From the NCBI GenBank assembly GCA_030434875.1, contig JAUISW010000001.1, forward strand, positions 507,501 through 571,500: DNA of 64,000 bases, read 5' to 3'. The translations under genes were made by a program, and so were the position numbers. Position 1 is the stretch's first letter. Every line of letters starts with the position of its first letter. The notes beneath the pieces were generated by a model that was given only the letters and a program-made list of their open reading frames with translations, had not been told where the DNA came from and searched no databases. This DNA is from Lachnospiraceae bacterium C1.1 (GTDB taxonomy: Bacteria; Bacillota; Clostridia; Lachnospirales; Lachnospiraceae). Positions 1 through 10,666 of this stretch are shown here, piece after piece.

Positions 1-66
1 GTTCGTAATCAAGAGCGAGAAGCTCGAGAGAACAGCGACCGAGTGACGGAGCAGAGGAATCTGCGA
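1..66 (+). other. rRNA operon spacer upstream of 23S
   Basis: This is the end of the spacer preceding the 23S rRNA. It holds no gene and probably contributes to the processing stem of the 23S precursor. The preceding rRNA genes lie outside the window. Confidence 0.6.
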
Positions 67-2970
<2,904 letters not shown>

Positions 2971-3034
2971 AAGAAAAAACGTCGTGAGGATGAAACCTCG
3001 GAAGGTTCGATATTCAGTTTTTGAAGTCCAATAT

Positions 3035-3106
3035 TCCTCGATAGCTCAATGGTAGAGCACTCGGCTGTTAACCGAGGGGTTGTAGGTTCGAGCCCTACTC
3101 GGGGAG
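3035..3106 (+). tRNA. tRNA-Asn (anticodon GTT)
   Basis: A full cloverleaf can be drawn. The acceptor TCCTCGA pairs with TCGGGGA, the anticodon stem CTCGG/CCGAG encloses the loop CTGTTAA (anticodon GTT), and the T arm is GTAGG-TTCGAGC-CCTAC. The discriminator base is G, as expected for asparagine tRNA. The 3' CCA is not encoded. It lies 64 nt after the 23S gene and is probably cotranscribed with the rRNA operon. Confidence 0.96.
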
Positions 3107-3131
3107 CTTGTAAAAAAAGTCAAAAAAGTTC

Positions 3132-3160
3132 TTGACAAGTATTTACAGAAGTGATATAAT
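3132..3160 (+). promoter_or_regulatory. Consensus sigma-A promoter for tRNA-Glu
   Basis: TTGACA at 3132-3137 and TATAAT at 3155-3160 are separated by exactly 17 bp, a perfect consensus vegetative promoter. It starts just upstream of tRNA-Glu, so this tRNA can be transcribed independently of the rRNA operon. Confidence 0.85.
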
Positions 3161-3170
3161 AAATTTATTC

Positions 3171-3242
3171 GGCCCGGTGGTCAAGAGGTTAAGACATCGC
3201 CCTTTCACGGCGGTAACACGAGTTCAATTCTCGTCCGGGTCA
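3171..3242 (+). tRNA. tRNA-Glu (anticodon TTC)
   Basis: The acceptor GGCCCGG pairs with CCGGGTC (one G-T pair). The anticodon loop CTTTCAC gives TTC for glutamate, and the T loop is TTCAATT. The 3' CCA is not encoded. A perfect promoter lies directly upstream and a terminator follows, so it forms a compact stand-alone transcription unit. Confidence 0.95.
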
Positions 3243-3244
3243 CT

Positions 3245-3278
3245 AAAAAAGATAGATCTTTAAGATTTATCTTTTTTT
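3245..3278 (+). terminator. Terminator after tRNA-Glu
   Basis: An A-rich arm, a GATAGATC/GATTTATC-type stem and a run of seven T form a rho-independent terminator just behind tRNA-Glu. Confidence 0.75.
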
Positions 3279-3346
3279 ATTTTAAATCAAAATGTTAATG
3301 AATCTTTATGATGATTAAGACGTGCAAATAAGCATGACTTTGAGGA

Positions 3347-3366
3347 ACGCAGTGACGAAAAGTCAT
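3347..3366 (+). repeat. 20-bp dispersed repeat, copy 1, within a palindrome
   Basis: ACGCAGTGACGAAAAGTCAT recurs exactly at 6661-6680. Here it is the right half of a larger imperfect palindrome (about 3319-3383): ATGACTTT near 3334 faces AAAAGTCAT at 3358-3366, and GACG/CGTC lie further out. It is the main structured content of the gap between tRNA-Glu and the flagellin-like gene. Confidence 0.7.
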
Positions 3367-3446
3367 ATTTTATGTAGCTGCGTCATGAATTTGTCTGAAT
3401 AAAGTACTTAGTAAGTTATCACCAAAACGTTATTCATTAGAAAAAT

Positions 3447-3476
3447 AAAACCCCTGGATTTTTATCCAGGGGTTTT
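3447..3476 (-). terminator. Terminator of the flagellin-like gene (works both ways)
   Basis: CCCCTGGAT and ATCCAGGGG form a strong stem flanked by A and T runs. It sits directly after the stop codon of the minus-strand gene at 3481. Confidence 0.9.
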
Positions 3477-3480
3477 GCTG

Positions 3481-4152
3481 TTATGCTACTGAAAACATGT
3501 TTTTTACACGTTTTTCTTCTTGCTCTTCTTTCTTTTTCTGCATCTGGTATTTAGCGGTGCGAAGTGTTTGCTGGGCTTTTAAGTTACTTGTTGTTGAGCC
3601 ATATTCTGTATCTTCAACCCTGCTCTTTGATGAAGCCGCATTTATTGCATAATTTGAATTATAACTTATACGATGACTAAGAGCATTGTATGAAGCTCCT
3701 GTTGATGTACGTGAACTTGCAACGGAAGAAGCAATTGAATCAACCGAGCTTGTATCGATTTCATTTGAATTAAATACGCTCTGTTCATTAAATGTTGTTG
3801 TTGATGCTAAAGCGGAAACTCCATCTGTTGAAGCCTGACTGTCCATTGCGATGTATGATTGATCTTCTGATGTATAAAGGTCATTCCCCTGTCTTACAGC
3901 ATTTGCTGAGAGACTGTAAAGATAATCATTCATACCTGATAAAGCACCATCTTTAACGTTATACATTGCCTGAGTCAAAGTATCATTTTCAGCTTCAGCC
4001 TCTGCTGTACGCTGTGCTGTTTCGAGTTTTGAAGCTATGGCCTGTCCGGATGGATCATCAGCAGCCTTGTTGATCTTTTTGCCACTTGCCATTGCCTTCA
4101 TAAGTTTCATTTCCATTGTATTATTGGAAATAGCTGAAACGGTCAATCCCAT
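3481..4152 (-). CDS. Short, divergent flagellin-family protein
   Basis: A 223-residue protein that matches flagellin at both ends. Residues about 20-60 carry the flagellin D0/D1 signature (SGKKINKAADDPSGQAIASK), followed by a segment like the family's 'NAQDG...' helix (NVKDGALSGMNDYL). Residues about 145-190 resemble the C-terminal SRxxxGAxxNxL...SRxxDTEYG pattern. There is no variable D2/D3 insert, and the last 25 residues are charged (KKKEEQEEKRVKN) where flagellins usually have a hydrophobic polymerising helix. The start follows a strong AAAGGAGGTG site. It may be a minor filament component, an assembly-incompetent paralogue or a repurposed flagellin. No flagellar biosynthesis genes are adjacent. 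Confidence 0.75.
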   Translation of the reverse strand: MGLTVSAISNNTMEMKLMKAMASGKKINKAADDPSGQAIASKLETAQRTAEAEAENDTLTQAMYNVKDGALSGMNDYLYSLSANAVRQGNDLYTSEDQSYIAMDSQASTDGVSALASTTTFNEQSVFNSNEIDTSSVDSIASSVASSRTSTGASYNALSHRISYNSNYAINAASSKSRVEDTEYGSTTSNLKAQQTLRTAKYQMQKKKEEQEEKRVKNMFSVA

Positions 4153-4193
4153 TTATTCACCTCCTTTATACACTTAATTTTTTGCATTAAAAA

Positions 4194-4239
4194 GTACTTT
4201 GTATACAATAATACTATCACAGTCATTTGTTTTTGTAAA
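4194..4239 (-). promoter_or_regulatory. Candidate promoter and GTATAC box of the flagellin-like gene
   Basis: On the minus strand TTTACA (4239-4234) and TAGTAT (4216-4211) are 17 bp apart. Downstream lies GTATACAAAGTAC (4206-4194). A near-identical arrangement precedes the orphan gene at 18919. The activity is inferred. Confidence 0.55.
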
Positions 4240-4633
4240 TAAATTTAGTGTTGTTAAAATTAGACAAAAATATTTAAAAAAAATACAGATGTATTCTATA
4301 AAAAGCAAAAAAATTATATGTGATTTATTATAATTATTATATACAGTTTTAATTACGTCATATATATTTATATAGAAAATTTAATCTAGTAAAAGAAATC
4401 CTCCATCTCTAAGCATTAAAGGTGCAAGTGTGAGTATAAGGTATTTCTTGTGTCAGTATGGGTCGAATACACTAGTGACAAGGGTACGAACTGTCTTGTG
4501 TTATGAGCAAACAGCGAGGGCGATTGCGAATATCATTGACCTACTAATAACTTTGGGTGAGAAGTTTATCTATATAGTTATATAAGTTTTGAGCTGCGTT
4601 TTGATAGTCTTAATAATTATGAGAGGGTTGAAT
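4240..4633. other. Intergenic region with an unexplained repeat-rich island
   Basis: No gene is supported. Very AT-rich sequence (4240-4390) is followed by a more GC-rich island at about 4415-4560. The island contains CTTGTGT twice (4447-4453 and 4495-4501) with GTGACAAG (4475-4482) between, so either outer copy could pair with the middle one. Similar GGGTCGAA and GGGTACGAA words also recur. It could be a relic of a mobile element or a structured leader of the chemoreceptor gene. No known riboswitch consensus was recognised. Confidence 0.4.
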
Positions 4634-6649
4634 ATGGCTGAAAAAGTAAAAGAAAGAGAAGTAAACCGTAAGGTAAGAAAAAGAGGAAAGATCAGGAATA
4701 AACTTTTAATTTTTATTGTTCCTACGGTAGTATTACTGGTTGCAATACTCGTTATGGTCACAGTAATTATTGTGAAAGACAAGCTTACATCTATGACTAT
4801 AAGTCAGCTGGAATCATCTCTGGAGAATCAGGGAGATAATATTGAGTCCTGGCTTGATGAAAATCTTGAGTTTTTCCAAACAGCAAAGGATACGGTAGAG
4901 GGTCTAAAAGCTAATGAAAGTGAATTACAGAAGCTTCTTGATACTTACTGCGGTGTTAATTCAAACGCCCCGGATGGAGTATATGTTATAAGTGAGGATG
5001 GAACATTCCTTAAAGCGTCAGAGTCAACAAAGGAGATCTCAAATCCTGTAGAATCTGAAGCATATACTCAGGGTATAACAAGAATCAATATGGATTATGG
5101 TGAAGCTTATAAAGATGATGGTGGGGAATATGTTATTTCTGCTGCTGGTATTATAAATGATGGAAATGAAAAAATTCGTGTTATGGCAGCAGATGTATCT
5201 TTGCAGAAAATAAGTATCATTGTAAACTCAGATGTGAAAATGACAGGAGCCAGTTCATTATTACTGGACGATAGTACGGGAACTATCCTTGCCAATAGAG
5301 ATACTTCACTAATTTCAACACAGCTCACTCAGGAAAATTCCAATAAACTTCTCTCAGATGTGGCAAAGAAGTTAACAAAGAGAGATTATACAACGGAAGT
5401 TCTTGGAGATTATGTAGTTTCGGTCAGAAAAATCAGTGGTACTGACTGGATACTGGTTTCATATATTTCTACTAATGCTTTTATGTCAAATGTTCAATCA
5501 CTTGGTAGAATGATGATACTTATAGGAATAATTGCTGTAATTATCATAATCGTAATTACATGCCTTGTTATTAATCATGTAATAGCTCCGCTTTCGGTTA
5601 TAAGTAAGCATATAGGATTAATGACATCCGGAGATTTTACTATTGAGATTAAAAATTCAGGAAATGATGAGATTGGCATTATGGCCGAGCAGGTCGGAGA
5701 ATTTACAGGAAAGATGCGCACAATGATGTCGAGCATTTTTGAAGAAGCAATAAAGCTTAAAGATGAATCTGATAAGAGTAATGAAGTATCTGAGAATATG
5801 TCAGAGGCAGCATCAGCATCGGCAGAGGCAATGCAGCAGTTAAATGATACTGTAGGACAGCTTGCGGAAGCTGTTAACGATATTGCGGAAAATGCTACAA
5901 TACTTGCTAATGTTGTTTCTGATACTAAAACTAATTCAGATAAAGCCGGAGAAAGCATGCATGAGACTGTTGATATAGCCAGCAAGGGTAAAGATGAAAT
6001 GGAACAGCTTTCAGTCGCTATGGAAGGTATTCTGAAATCTAACGATAAGTTGGTTGAATCAATAGGAAAAGTAGGTGAGGCTTCAGATAAGATCACAGAT
6101 ATTGTAGGACTTATTGCTAATATTTCGGAAGAGACTAACCTTCTTTCACTTAATGCTTCTATAGAAGCTGCCAGAGCAGGAGAAGCAGGAAAGGGATTTG
6201 CTGTTGTAGCTACAGAGATTGGTAAGCTTGCTCAAACTAGTTCAGAAAATACACAGAATATTGCAGAGCTTGTTGAAGAGATAAGACGGATGATAGAGGG
6301 AGTTGTAGAACAGTCAAATTCTAATTCTGAAAGTATACAGGATAATAGTGGAAGAATTTCAATGGCGGTTCAGACCTTTGATAATATTTACAATAATATC
6401 CAGGCTTCAGATTCTCTTATAAGAAATATGCAGTCGGACTTTGAAAAAGTAAGTGATGTTGCAACAAATGTTGCAGCAATTTCGGAGGAGCAGGCAGCAA
6501 GTGCAGATGAAATACTGGCAACATCTGAAAATATGGTAGAACAGGCTAAGAACATCAGCAGCAGCAGCCAGGATGTTGCTGAAAATGCAAAAGAACTGTC
6601 AGCGACGGCAGATACACTTGATGACTTTGTAAGTAAGTTTAAGGTTTAA
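4634..6649 (+). CDS. Methyl-accepting chemotaxis protein
   Basis: Transmembrane chemoreceptor of 671 residues. A basic N-terminus precedes TM1 (about residues 24-46), then an extracellular sensor of about 240 residues with a Cache-like pattern, TM2 (about 295-320), a HAMP domain and a long coiled-coil signalling domain. The kinase-contacting hairpin tip is plain at about residues 499-535 ([20 protein letters not shown], then [11 protein letters not shown]). ATG 4634 is chosen over the more upstream ATG at 4589 because GAGAGGG lies 6 nt before it and the extra 15 residues would precede an otherwise typical basic N-terminus. The ligand is unknown. A binding-protein gene follows 70 nt downstream and may deliver the signal. 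Confidence 0.95.
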   Translation: MAEKVKEREVNRKVRKRGKIRNKLLIFIVPTVVLLVAILVMVTVIIVKDKLTSMTISQLESSLENQGDNIESWLDENLEFFQTAKDTVEGLKANESELQKLLDTYCGVNSNAPDGVYVISEDGTFLKASESTKEISNPVESEAYTQGITRINMDYGEAYKDDGGEYVISAAGIINDGNEKIRVMAADVSLQKISIIVNSDVKMTGASSLLLDDSTGTILANRDTSLISTQLTQENSNKLLSDVAKKLTKRDYTTEVLGDYVVSVRKISGTDWILVSYISTNAFMSNVQSLGRMMILIGIIAVIIIIVITCLVINHVIAPLSVISKHIGLMTSGDFTIEIKNSGNDEIGIMAEQVGEFTGKMRTMMSSIFEEAIKLKDESDKSNEVSENMSEAASASAEAMQQLNDTVGQLAEAVNDIAENATILANVVSDTKTNSDKAGESMHETVDIASKGKDEMEQLSVAMEGILKSNDKLVESIGKVGEASDKITDIVGLIANISEETNLLSLNASIEAARAGEAGKGFAVVATEIGKLAQTSSENTQNIAELVEEIRRMIEGVVEQSNSNSESIQDNSGRISMAVQTFDNIYNNIQASDSLIRNMQSDFEKVSDVATNVAAISEEQAASADEILATSENMVEQAKNISSSSQDVAENAKELSATADTLDDFVSKFKV

Positions 6650-6660
6650 GAATTTAATAC

Positions 6661-6680
6661 ACGCAGTGACGAAAAGTCAT
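6661..6680 (+). repeat. 20-bp dispersed repeat, copy 2
   Basis: Exact second copy of ACGCAGTGACGAAAAGTCAT (first at 3347-3366). ATGACTTT at 6621-6628, inside the last codons of the chemoreceptor gene, is the inverted partner of its AAAAGTCAT end, so a hairpin spanning the stop codon is possible. Confidence 0.7.
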
Positions 6681-6718
6681 GGGATAGGATTTTTTCAAAA
6701 TTTGTAAGGAGATAGGTT

Positions 6719-7708
6719 ATGCATAAAGGGATCTATAAAATAGCCGCCGCCGTGTTTACTGTTTTTATCACCGTATCAATGCTTTCAGCCTGTAAAATGC
6801 CAACAGCTGGATCAGCATCAGGTGGGAAGAAGATATTACTTTCTATGACAGACACAGATGATACATTCAGACAATTGCTGACAGATGCGATGATCTCTGC
6901 TGCATCATCAGAGGGAGTTACTTTGGATGTATCTTATTGCGGCTCATCACTCGAACAACAGACAAGTGATATATCAAATGCTGCAGCAAATGGTTACAGT
7001 GCTGTTATAGTTCGCCTTGTAGATGCGTCAACAGCGCTTCAAATGGAGGTAGCCGCAGGTGATCTTCCCGTTATTTTTGTAAATAATCAACCGGAAGATG
7101 ATTACCTGATGGAGAATAAATATGTATTTGTAGGCTCTGATGAAGAAGAAGCTGGTAAATTACAGGCAGAATGGGTATTAAAAAAACTTGGGAATCCATC
7201 GAAAATGAATGGAATAATTATGATGGGTGAAAAGGGGCATTCGGGTACTACAGGAAGAACTACAGCAGTAAAACAGACGATCAGGGACAACGGCTGTGAT
7301 CTTAATCTTGTATTTATAGACTATGCTAACTGGTCAGATACATATGCAGCTTCTGCTATGGAATTATTTTTTAAAACAGGTCAGTCATGTGATGCAATTT
7401 TCTGTAATAATGATACAATGGCATTAGGAGTTGTTGAAGCATTGAAAAAAGAGGGAATTGATCCCTCGAAGATTCCTGTATGCGGAGTTGATGCAACTGC
7501 TGATGGCTGTAGTTCTATAGAAAATGGAGAAATGGCATTTACAGCATTTCAAAATGCTGATGGTCAGGCCTTAAGTGCAATTCGTGCAGCGCAGGTAATT
7601 TCAAAAGGTGGAAAAATATCTTCTGTTGAAGGCGGAAGTGAAGATGGAAAGTACGTGTGGGTTCCTTTTGAAGCTGTAGATGCTTCCAATGTCAGTCAAT
7701 ATAAATAA
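6719..7708 (+). CDS. Sugar-binding lipoprotein (periplasmic-binding-protein type)
   Basis: A 329-residue exported lipoprotein: a signal peptide of about 24 residues ends at the lipobox LSAC, with Cys25 the lipidation site. The mature part follows the RbsB/Peripla_BP_4 fold: two lobes, a repeated 'G...VIVR' strand pattern, the segment CDAIFCNNDTMALGVVEAL typical of ribose/galactose-type binding proteins, and VCGVDATADG near the hinge. AAGGAG lies 7 nt before the ATG. No ABC permease or ATPase adjoins it. The gene follows the chemoreceptor, so a role in sugar sensing through that receptor is a reasonable inference, though it may also serve a transporter encoded elsewhere. Confidence 0.85.
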   Translation: MHKGIYKIAAAVFTVFITVSMLSACKMPTAGSASGGKKILLSMTDTDDTFRQLLTDAMISAASSEGVTLDVSYCGSSLEQQTSDISNAAANGYSAVIVRLVDASTALQMEVAAGDLPVIFVNNQPEDDYLMENKYVFVGSDEEEAGKLQAEWVLKKLGNPSKMNGIIMMGEKGHSGTTGRTTAVKQTIRDNGCDLNLVFIDYANWSDTYAASAMELFFKTGQSCDAIFCNNDTMALGVVEALKKEGIDPSKIPVCGVDATADGCSSIENGEMAFTAFQNADGQALSAIRAAQVISKGGKISSVEGGSEDGKYVWVPFEAVDASNVSQYK

Positions 7709-7775
7709 GCCGATTTCACTATGGAGTAATTCTATAGATAAATCAATATTGAGTTAAGACAGAGGAGAGATTTTT

Positions 7776-8612
7776 ATGAAAAAGAAGCTGATTTTTTTGG
7801 ATATTGATGGGACTTTGACGGCTGCAGGCAGCAATGTTCCGCCTGATAGCGCTTTGGAGGCTATAAAAAAAGCCCAAAAAGCAGGGCATAAGGTTTTTCT
7901 GTGTTCCGGCAGAAATCCAGGAATGCTTTCGCCATTGCTTAAATATGATTTTGACGGATATGTAGCAAGCGCGGGCGGATATATTGTTATAGCTGATAAA
8001 GTAATTTATGATTGTCCTATGGAAGACGAAGATTTCCATACAGCACTTGACGTACTACACAGGAATGGTGTATTTTGTACGGTGGAAGCTAAGGATGTGG
8101 CATATGGAGATTCAAATCTGGCAGAATTTTTTGCTGATCATACAGATGAAGGAAATAGTGAGATAGAGCGTTGGAGAAAAGCTCTTTCAACTAGTCTCGG
8201 AATTCATGATATAAAAGAATATGACGGAAGACCTATATATAAGGTTGTAATTATGTGTATGGATGATAAACAGCTTGATGAAGCAAGAGAGCTTCTTGAA
8301 GATAAATACGACTTCTGTATGCAGATTGTTCCGTTAAAACTCAATAAGTGCGTAAATGGGGAGCTGATTAACCGAAAGTTTGATAAAGGCAGGGGTGTGC
8401 GTAAGGTTGCCGAAGCTTTGGGTTATGACCTGAGTGATACCATTGGTTTCGGGGACAGTATGAATGACCTCGAGATGATAAAGACTGTGGGCTATAGTGT
8501 GTGTATGGCAAACGGTAATGAACATCTTAAGAAAATATGTGACATGGTTTGTGATTCTGTAAACAATGACGGACTTGCAAAGGCTTTCAACCAATTAAAC
8601 CTTACAGAGTAG
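7776..8612 (+). CDS. Cof-type HAD-IIB phosphatase
   Basis: Cytosolic HAD-superfamily phosphatase of 278 residues. Motif I is FLDIDGTL at residues 6-13 (Asp nucleophile and second Asp), motif II is CSGRNPGM, and motif IV is GFGDSMNDLEM at about 228. The IIB cap lies between them, as in Cof/YidA proteins, which dephosphorylate sugar phosphates and small metabolites. The start follows AGAGGAGA. It ends 14 nt before the preferred start of the PTS transporter and is the first gene of the sucrose-type operon, so a sugar-phosphate substrate is likely but not shown. Confidence 0.9.
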   Translation: MKKKLIFLDIDGTLTAAGSNVPPDSALEAIKKAQKAGHKVFLCSGRNPGMLSPLLKYDFDGYVASAGGYIVIADKVIYDCPMEDEDFHTALDVLHRNGVFCTVEAKDVAYGDSNLAEFFADHTDEGNSEIERWRKALSTSLGIHDIKEYDGRPIYKVVIMCMDDKQLDEARELLEDKYDFCMQIVPLKLNKCVNGELINRKFDKGRGVRKVAEALGYDLSDTIGFGDSMNDLEMIKTVGYSVCMANGNEHLKKICDMVCDSVNNDGLAKAFNQLNLTE

Positions 8613-8626
8613 GAAGGAGAATGTTT

Positions 8627-10543
8627 ATGGCACTGGACTATCACAAATGTGCGGAAGAGATTTTTAGTCATCTGGGAGGAAAAGACAATATTATCAGCGC
8701 GGCGCACTGCGCTACAAGACTCAGGTTGGTAATAGCTGACAATTCAAAGGTGGATACCAAGGCACTTGAAAATGTAACAGGAGTGAAGGGACTCTTTAAT
8801 TCAAATGGCCAATTGCAGCTTATTATCGGAACAGGAACTGTAAATAAGGTATATGAGGAATTTTTGGCTATAACAGGACTGACAGCTGCAACTAAGGAAG
8901 ATGTTAAGGCAGCTGCCGCAGCAAGACAGCCTATACCAAAGCAGATGGTTAAGGCTTTGGGAGATGTTTTTGTACCTATTCTTCCGGCTATCGTTGCATC
9001 CGGTCTTATGATGGGACTTGTAGAAGCACTTGGAAAGATTCCAAATCTTGGCTTTGCAAACAGTGACTGGTATGCTTTTCTTGATATGATCTCAGCAACG
9101 GCATTTGCATATCTGCCTGTAATAGTTGCAATTTCAGCAGCAAGAGTTTTTGGAGGAAATATTTTCCTTGGAGCTGTTATAGGTCTTGCAATGATCCATT
9201 CATCACTCTTAAATGGCTGGAGTGTAGGCTCTGCTGATGCGATCAACTCTTTCTTTGGAGTTACGGATGGAGTTGTTCAGAAATGGTATCTTTTCGGACA
9301 TATCAATATTGGAGACTATGTTCTCTTACAAATTAACAGACAAGGTTATCAGGGACATGTTATTCCAGTAATTATAGCAATTTTCCTTATGTGTAAGATT
9401 GAACAGTGGCTTCATAAGCATGTTCCGGAAATGATCGATCTTTTCGTTACACCGCTTTGCACAGTACTTTCTACAGCTTTAATTACATTTACTATTATTG
9501 GACCTATTTTCTCAACACTTGAGACTTATGTGCTTGCTTTTGCTCAGGTACTTGTAAAGAATCCTGTTGGAGCGATGGTGATGGGAGCTGTTTATCCTGT
9601 TACTGTTGTAATGGGACTTCATCATATGTACAATATTATTGAGGCCGGAATGCTTTCCAGTGTAGGTCTTAATACCTGGATGCCTATAGCATCAGCTGCA
9701 AACTTTGCACAGTTTGGTGCATGTTTAGCTGTAGGTCTGAAGGCAAGAGCTAACAAGACAAAGGTAATAGCTGTTCCTTCATCAATGTCTGCAGCACTTG
9801 GTATTACAGAGCCTGCTATATTCGGTGTAAATATGCGCTTCTTTAAGCCATTTGTGTGTGCTATGATAGGTGGTGCGATAGGATCAATATTTGGCGCGGT
9901 TACCGGAATTGGAGCTACAGCTTATGGTGTAACCGGAATTCCCGGATTCCTTACAATAAACAATGCCGGAATCTATGCAATCCTTCTTCTGATCTCGGGC
10001 GGAATCGCATTTGCACTTACTATGGTCATCTGGAAAGAAGATGTTGAAGCAGCCGCTCCCACTGCTGAAGCAGCAGTTGCTGAATCCGAAGAAGAATATA
10101 GTGCTCCTGTTGTTATCCGTGCAGGAGAGAATATTGTTATGGCGCCTGTAAAGGGCGAGGCTGTAAAAGGGGAGGAGATCCCAGATGATGCATTTTCGTC
10201 AGGTGCACTTGGCGCAGGTGTAGGTATTAAGCCTGATGATGATATAGTTTATGCACCGTTTGATGGAAAAATCTCAACAGTGATCGATACTAAGCACGCA
10301 GTAGGTATAAGCGGTCCCGGAAACATGGAACTTCTTATTCATGTAGGAATTGACACAGTAAAGATGAAAGGCGAAGGTTTCGAATGCTTCGTAAACCAGG
10401 ATGATGAGGTTAAGAAGGGTCAGAAACTTTTGAAATTTGACAGAGACAAGATTAAAGAGGCAGGATATTCTGATATGGTTGTAGTTTTACTTACAAACAG
10501 TGATGATTATGATGATGTCAAGACTGCCGCTGATGCTAATTAA
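8627..10543 (+). CDS. PTS transporter, beta-glucoside/sucrose family, EIIBCA
   Basis: Imports and phosphorylates a sugar, using phosphate passed from HPr. EIIB is at residues about 1-90 with the phosphorylated Cys at about 28 (AAHCATRLR). EIIC follows as about ten membrane segments (residues 105-465). After a Glu/Ala-rich linker comes EIIA, with its active-site His at about 572 (LLIHVGIDTVKMKGEG). Fusion in the order B-C-A is typical of the Glc/Bgl superfamily. ATG 8627 is preferred over 8621 because GAAGGAG ends only 1 nt before the latter but 7 nt before 8627. The next gene is a GH32 hydrolase, which points to sucrose or a related fructoside. Confidence 0.93.
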   Translation: MALDYHKCAEEIFSHLGGKDNIISAAHCATRLRLVIADNSKVDTKALENVTGVKGLFNSNGQLQLIIGTGTVNKVYEEFLAITGLTAATKEDVKAAAAARQPIPKQMVKALGDVFVPILPAIVASGLMMGLVEALGKIPNLGFANSDWYAFLDMISATAFAYLPVIVAISAARVFGGNIFLGAVIGLAMIHSSLLNGWSVGSADAINSFFGVTDGVVQKWYLFGHINIGDYVLLQINRQGYQGHVIPVIIAIFLMCKIEQWLHKHVPEMIDLFVTPLCTVLSTALITFTIIGPIFSTLETYVLAFAQVLVKNPVGAMVMGAVYPVTVVMGLHHMYNIIEAGMLSSVGLNTWMPIASAANFAQFGACLAVGLKARANKTKVIAVPSSMSAALGITEPAIFGVNMRFFKPFVCAMIGGAIGSIFGAVTGIGATAYGVTGIPGFLTINNAGIYAILLLISGGIAFALTMVIWKEDVEAAAPTAEAAVAESEEEYSAPVVIRAGENIVMAPVKGEAVKGEEIPDDAFSSGALGAGVGIKPDDDIVYAPFDGKISTVIDTKHAVGISGPGNMELLIHVGIDTVKMKGEGFECFVNQDDEVKKGQKLLKFDRDKIKEAGYSDMVVVLLTNSDDYDDVKTAADAN

Positions 10544-10569
10544 TTAAATAAAAGAAGATCAGTCTTACA

Positions 10570-10626
10570 GTGAGAACACTTTTTGGCACAGTTAAAGAGG
10601 TTTTCTGTGCAAAAAAGTGTTTTCAC
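10570..10626 (+). terminator. Long hairpin between the PTS gene and the GH32 gene
   Basis: GTGAGAACACTTTTTGGCACAG (10570-10591) and CTGTGC...GTGTTTTCAC (10605-10626) pair over about 20 bp. No T run follows, so it is more likely an mRNA-stabilising or partial-termination hairpin than a full terminator. Confidence 0.6.
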
Positions 10627-10666
10627 AATTTAAATTTGATCAAAAGAATAGTATTAGGAGAAAGAT

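Noticed and set aside
3481..4152. Flagellin-like gene as a truncated pseudogene
   Set aside because: The frame is intact, both conserved ends are present, and ribosome site, promoter and terminator are in place.
4240..4633. Possible c-di-GMP riboswitch before the chemoreceptor
   Set aside because: Chemoreceptor genes in Clostridia often carry one, but the conserved GEMM core and tetraloop/receptor elements are not found here.
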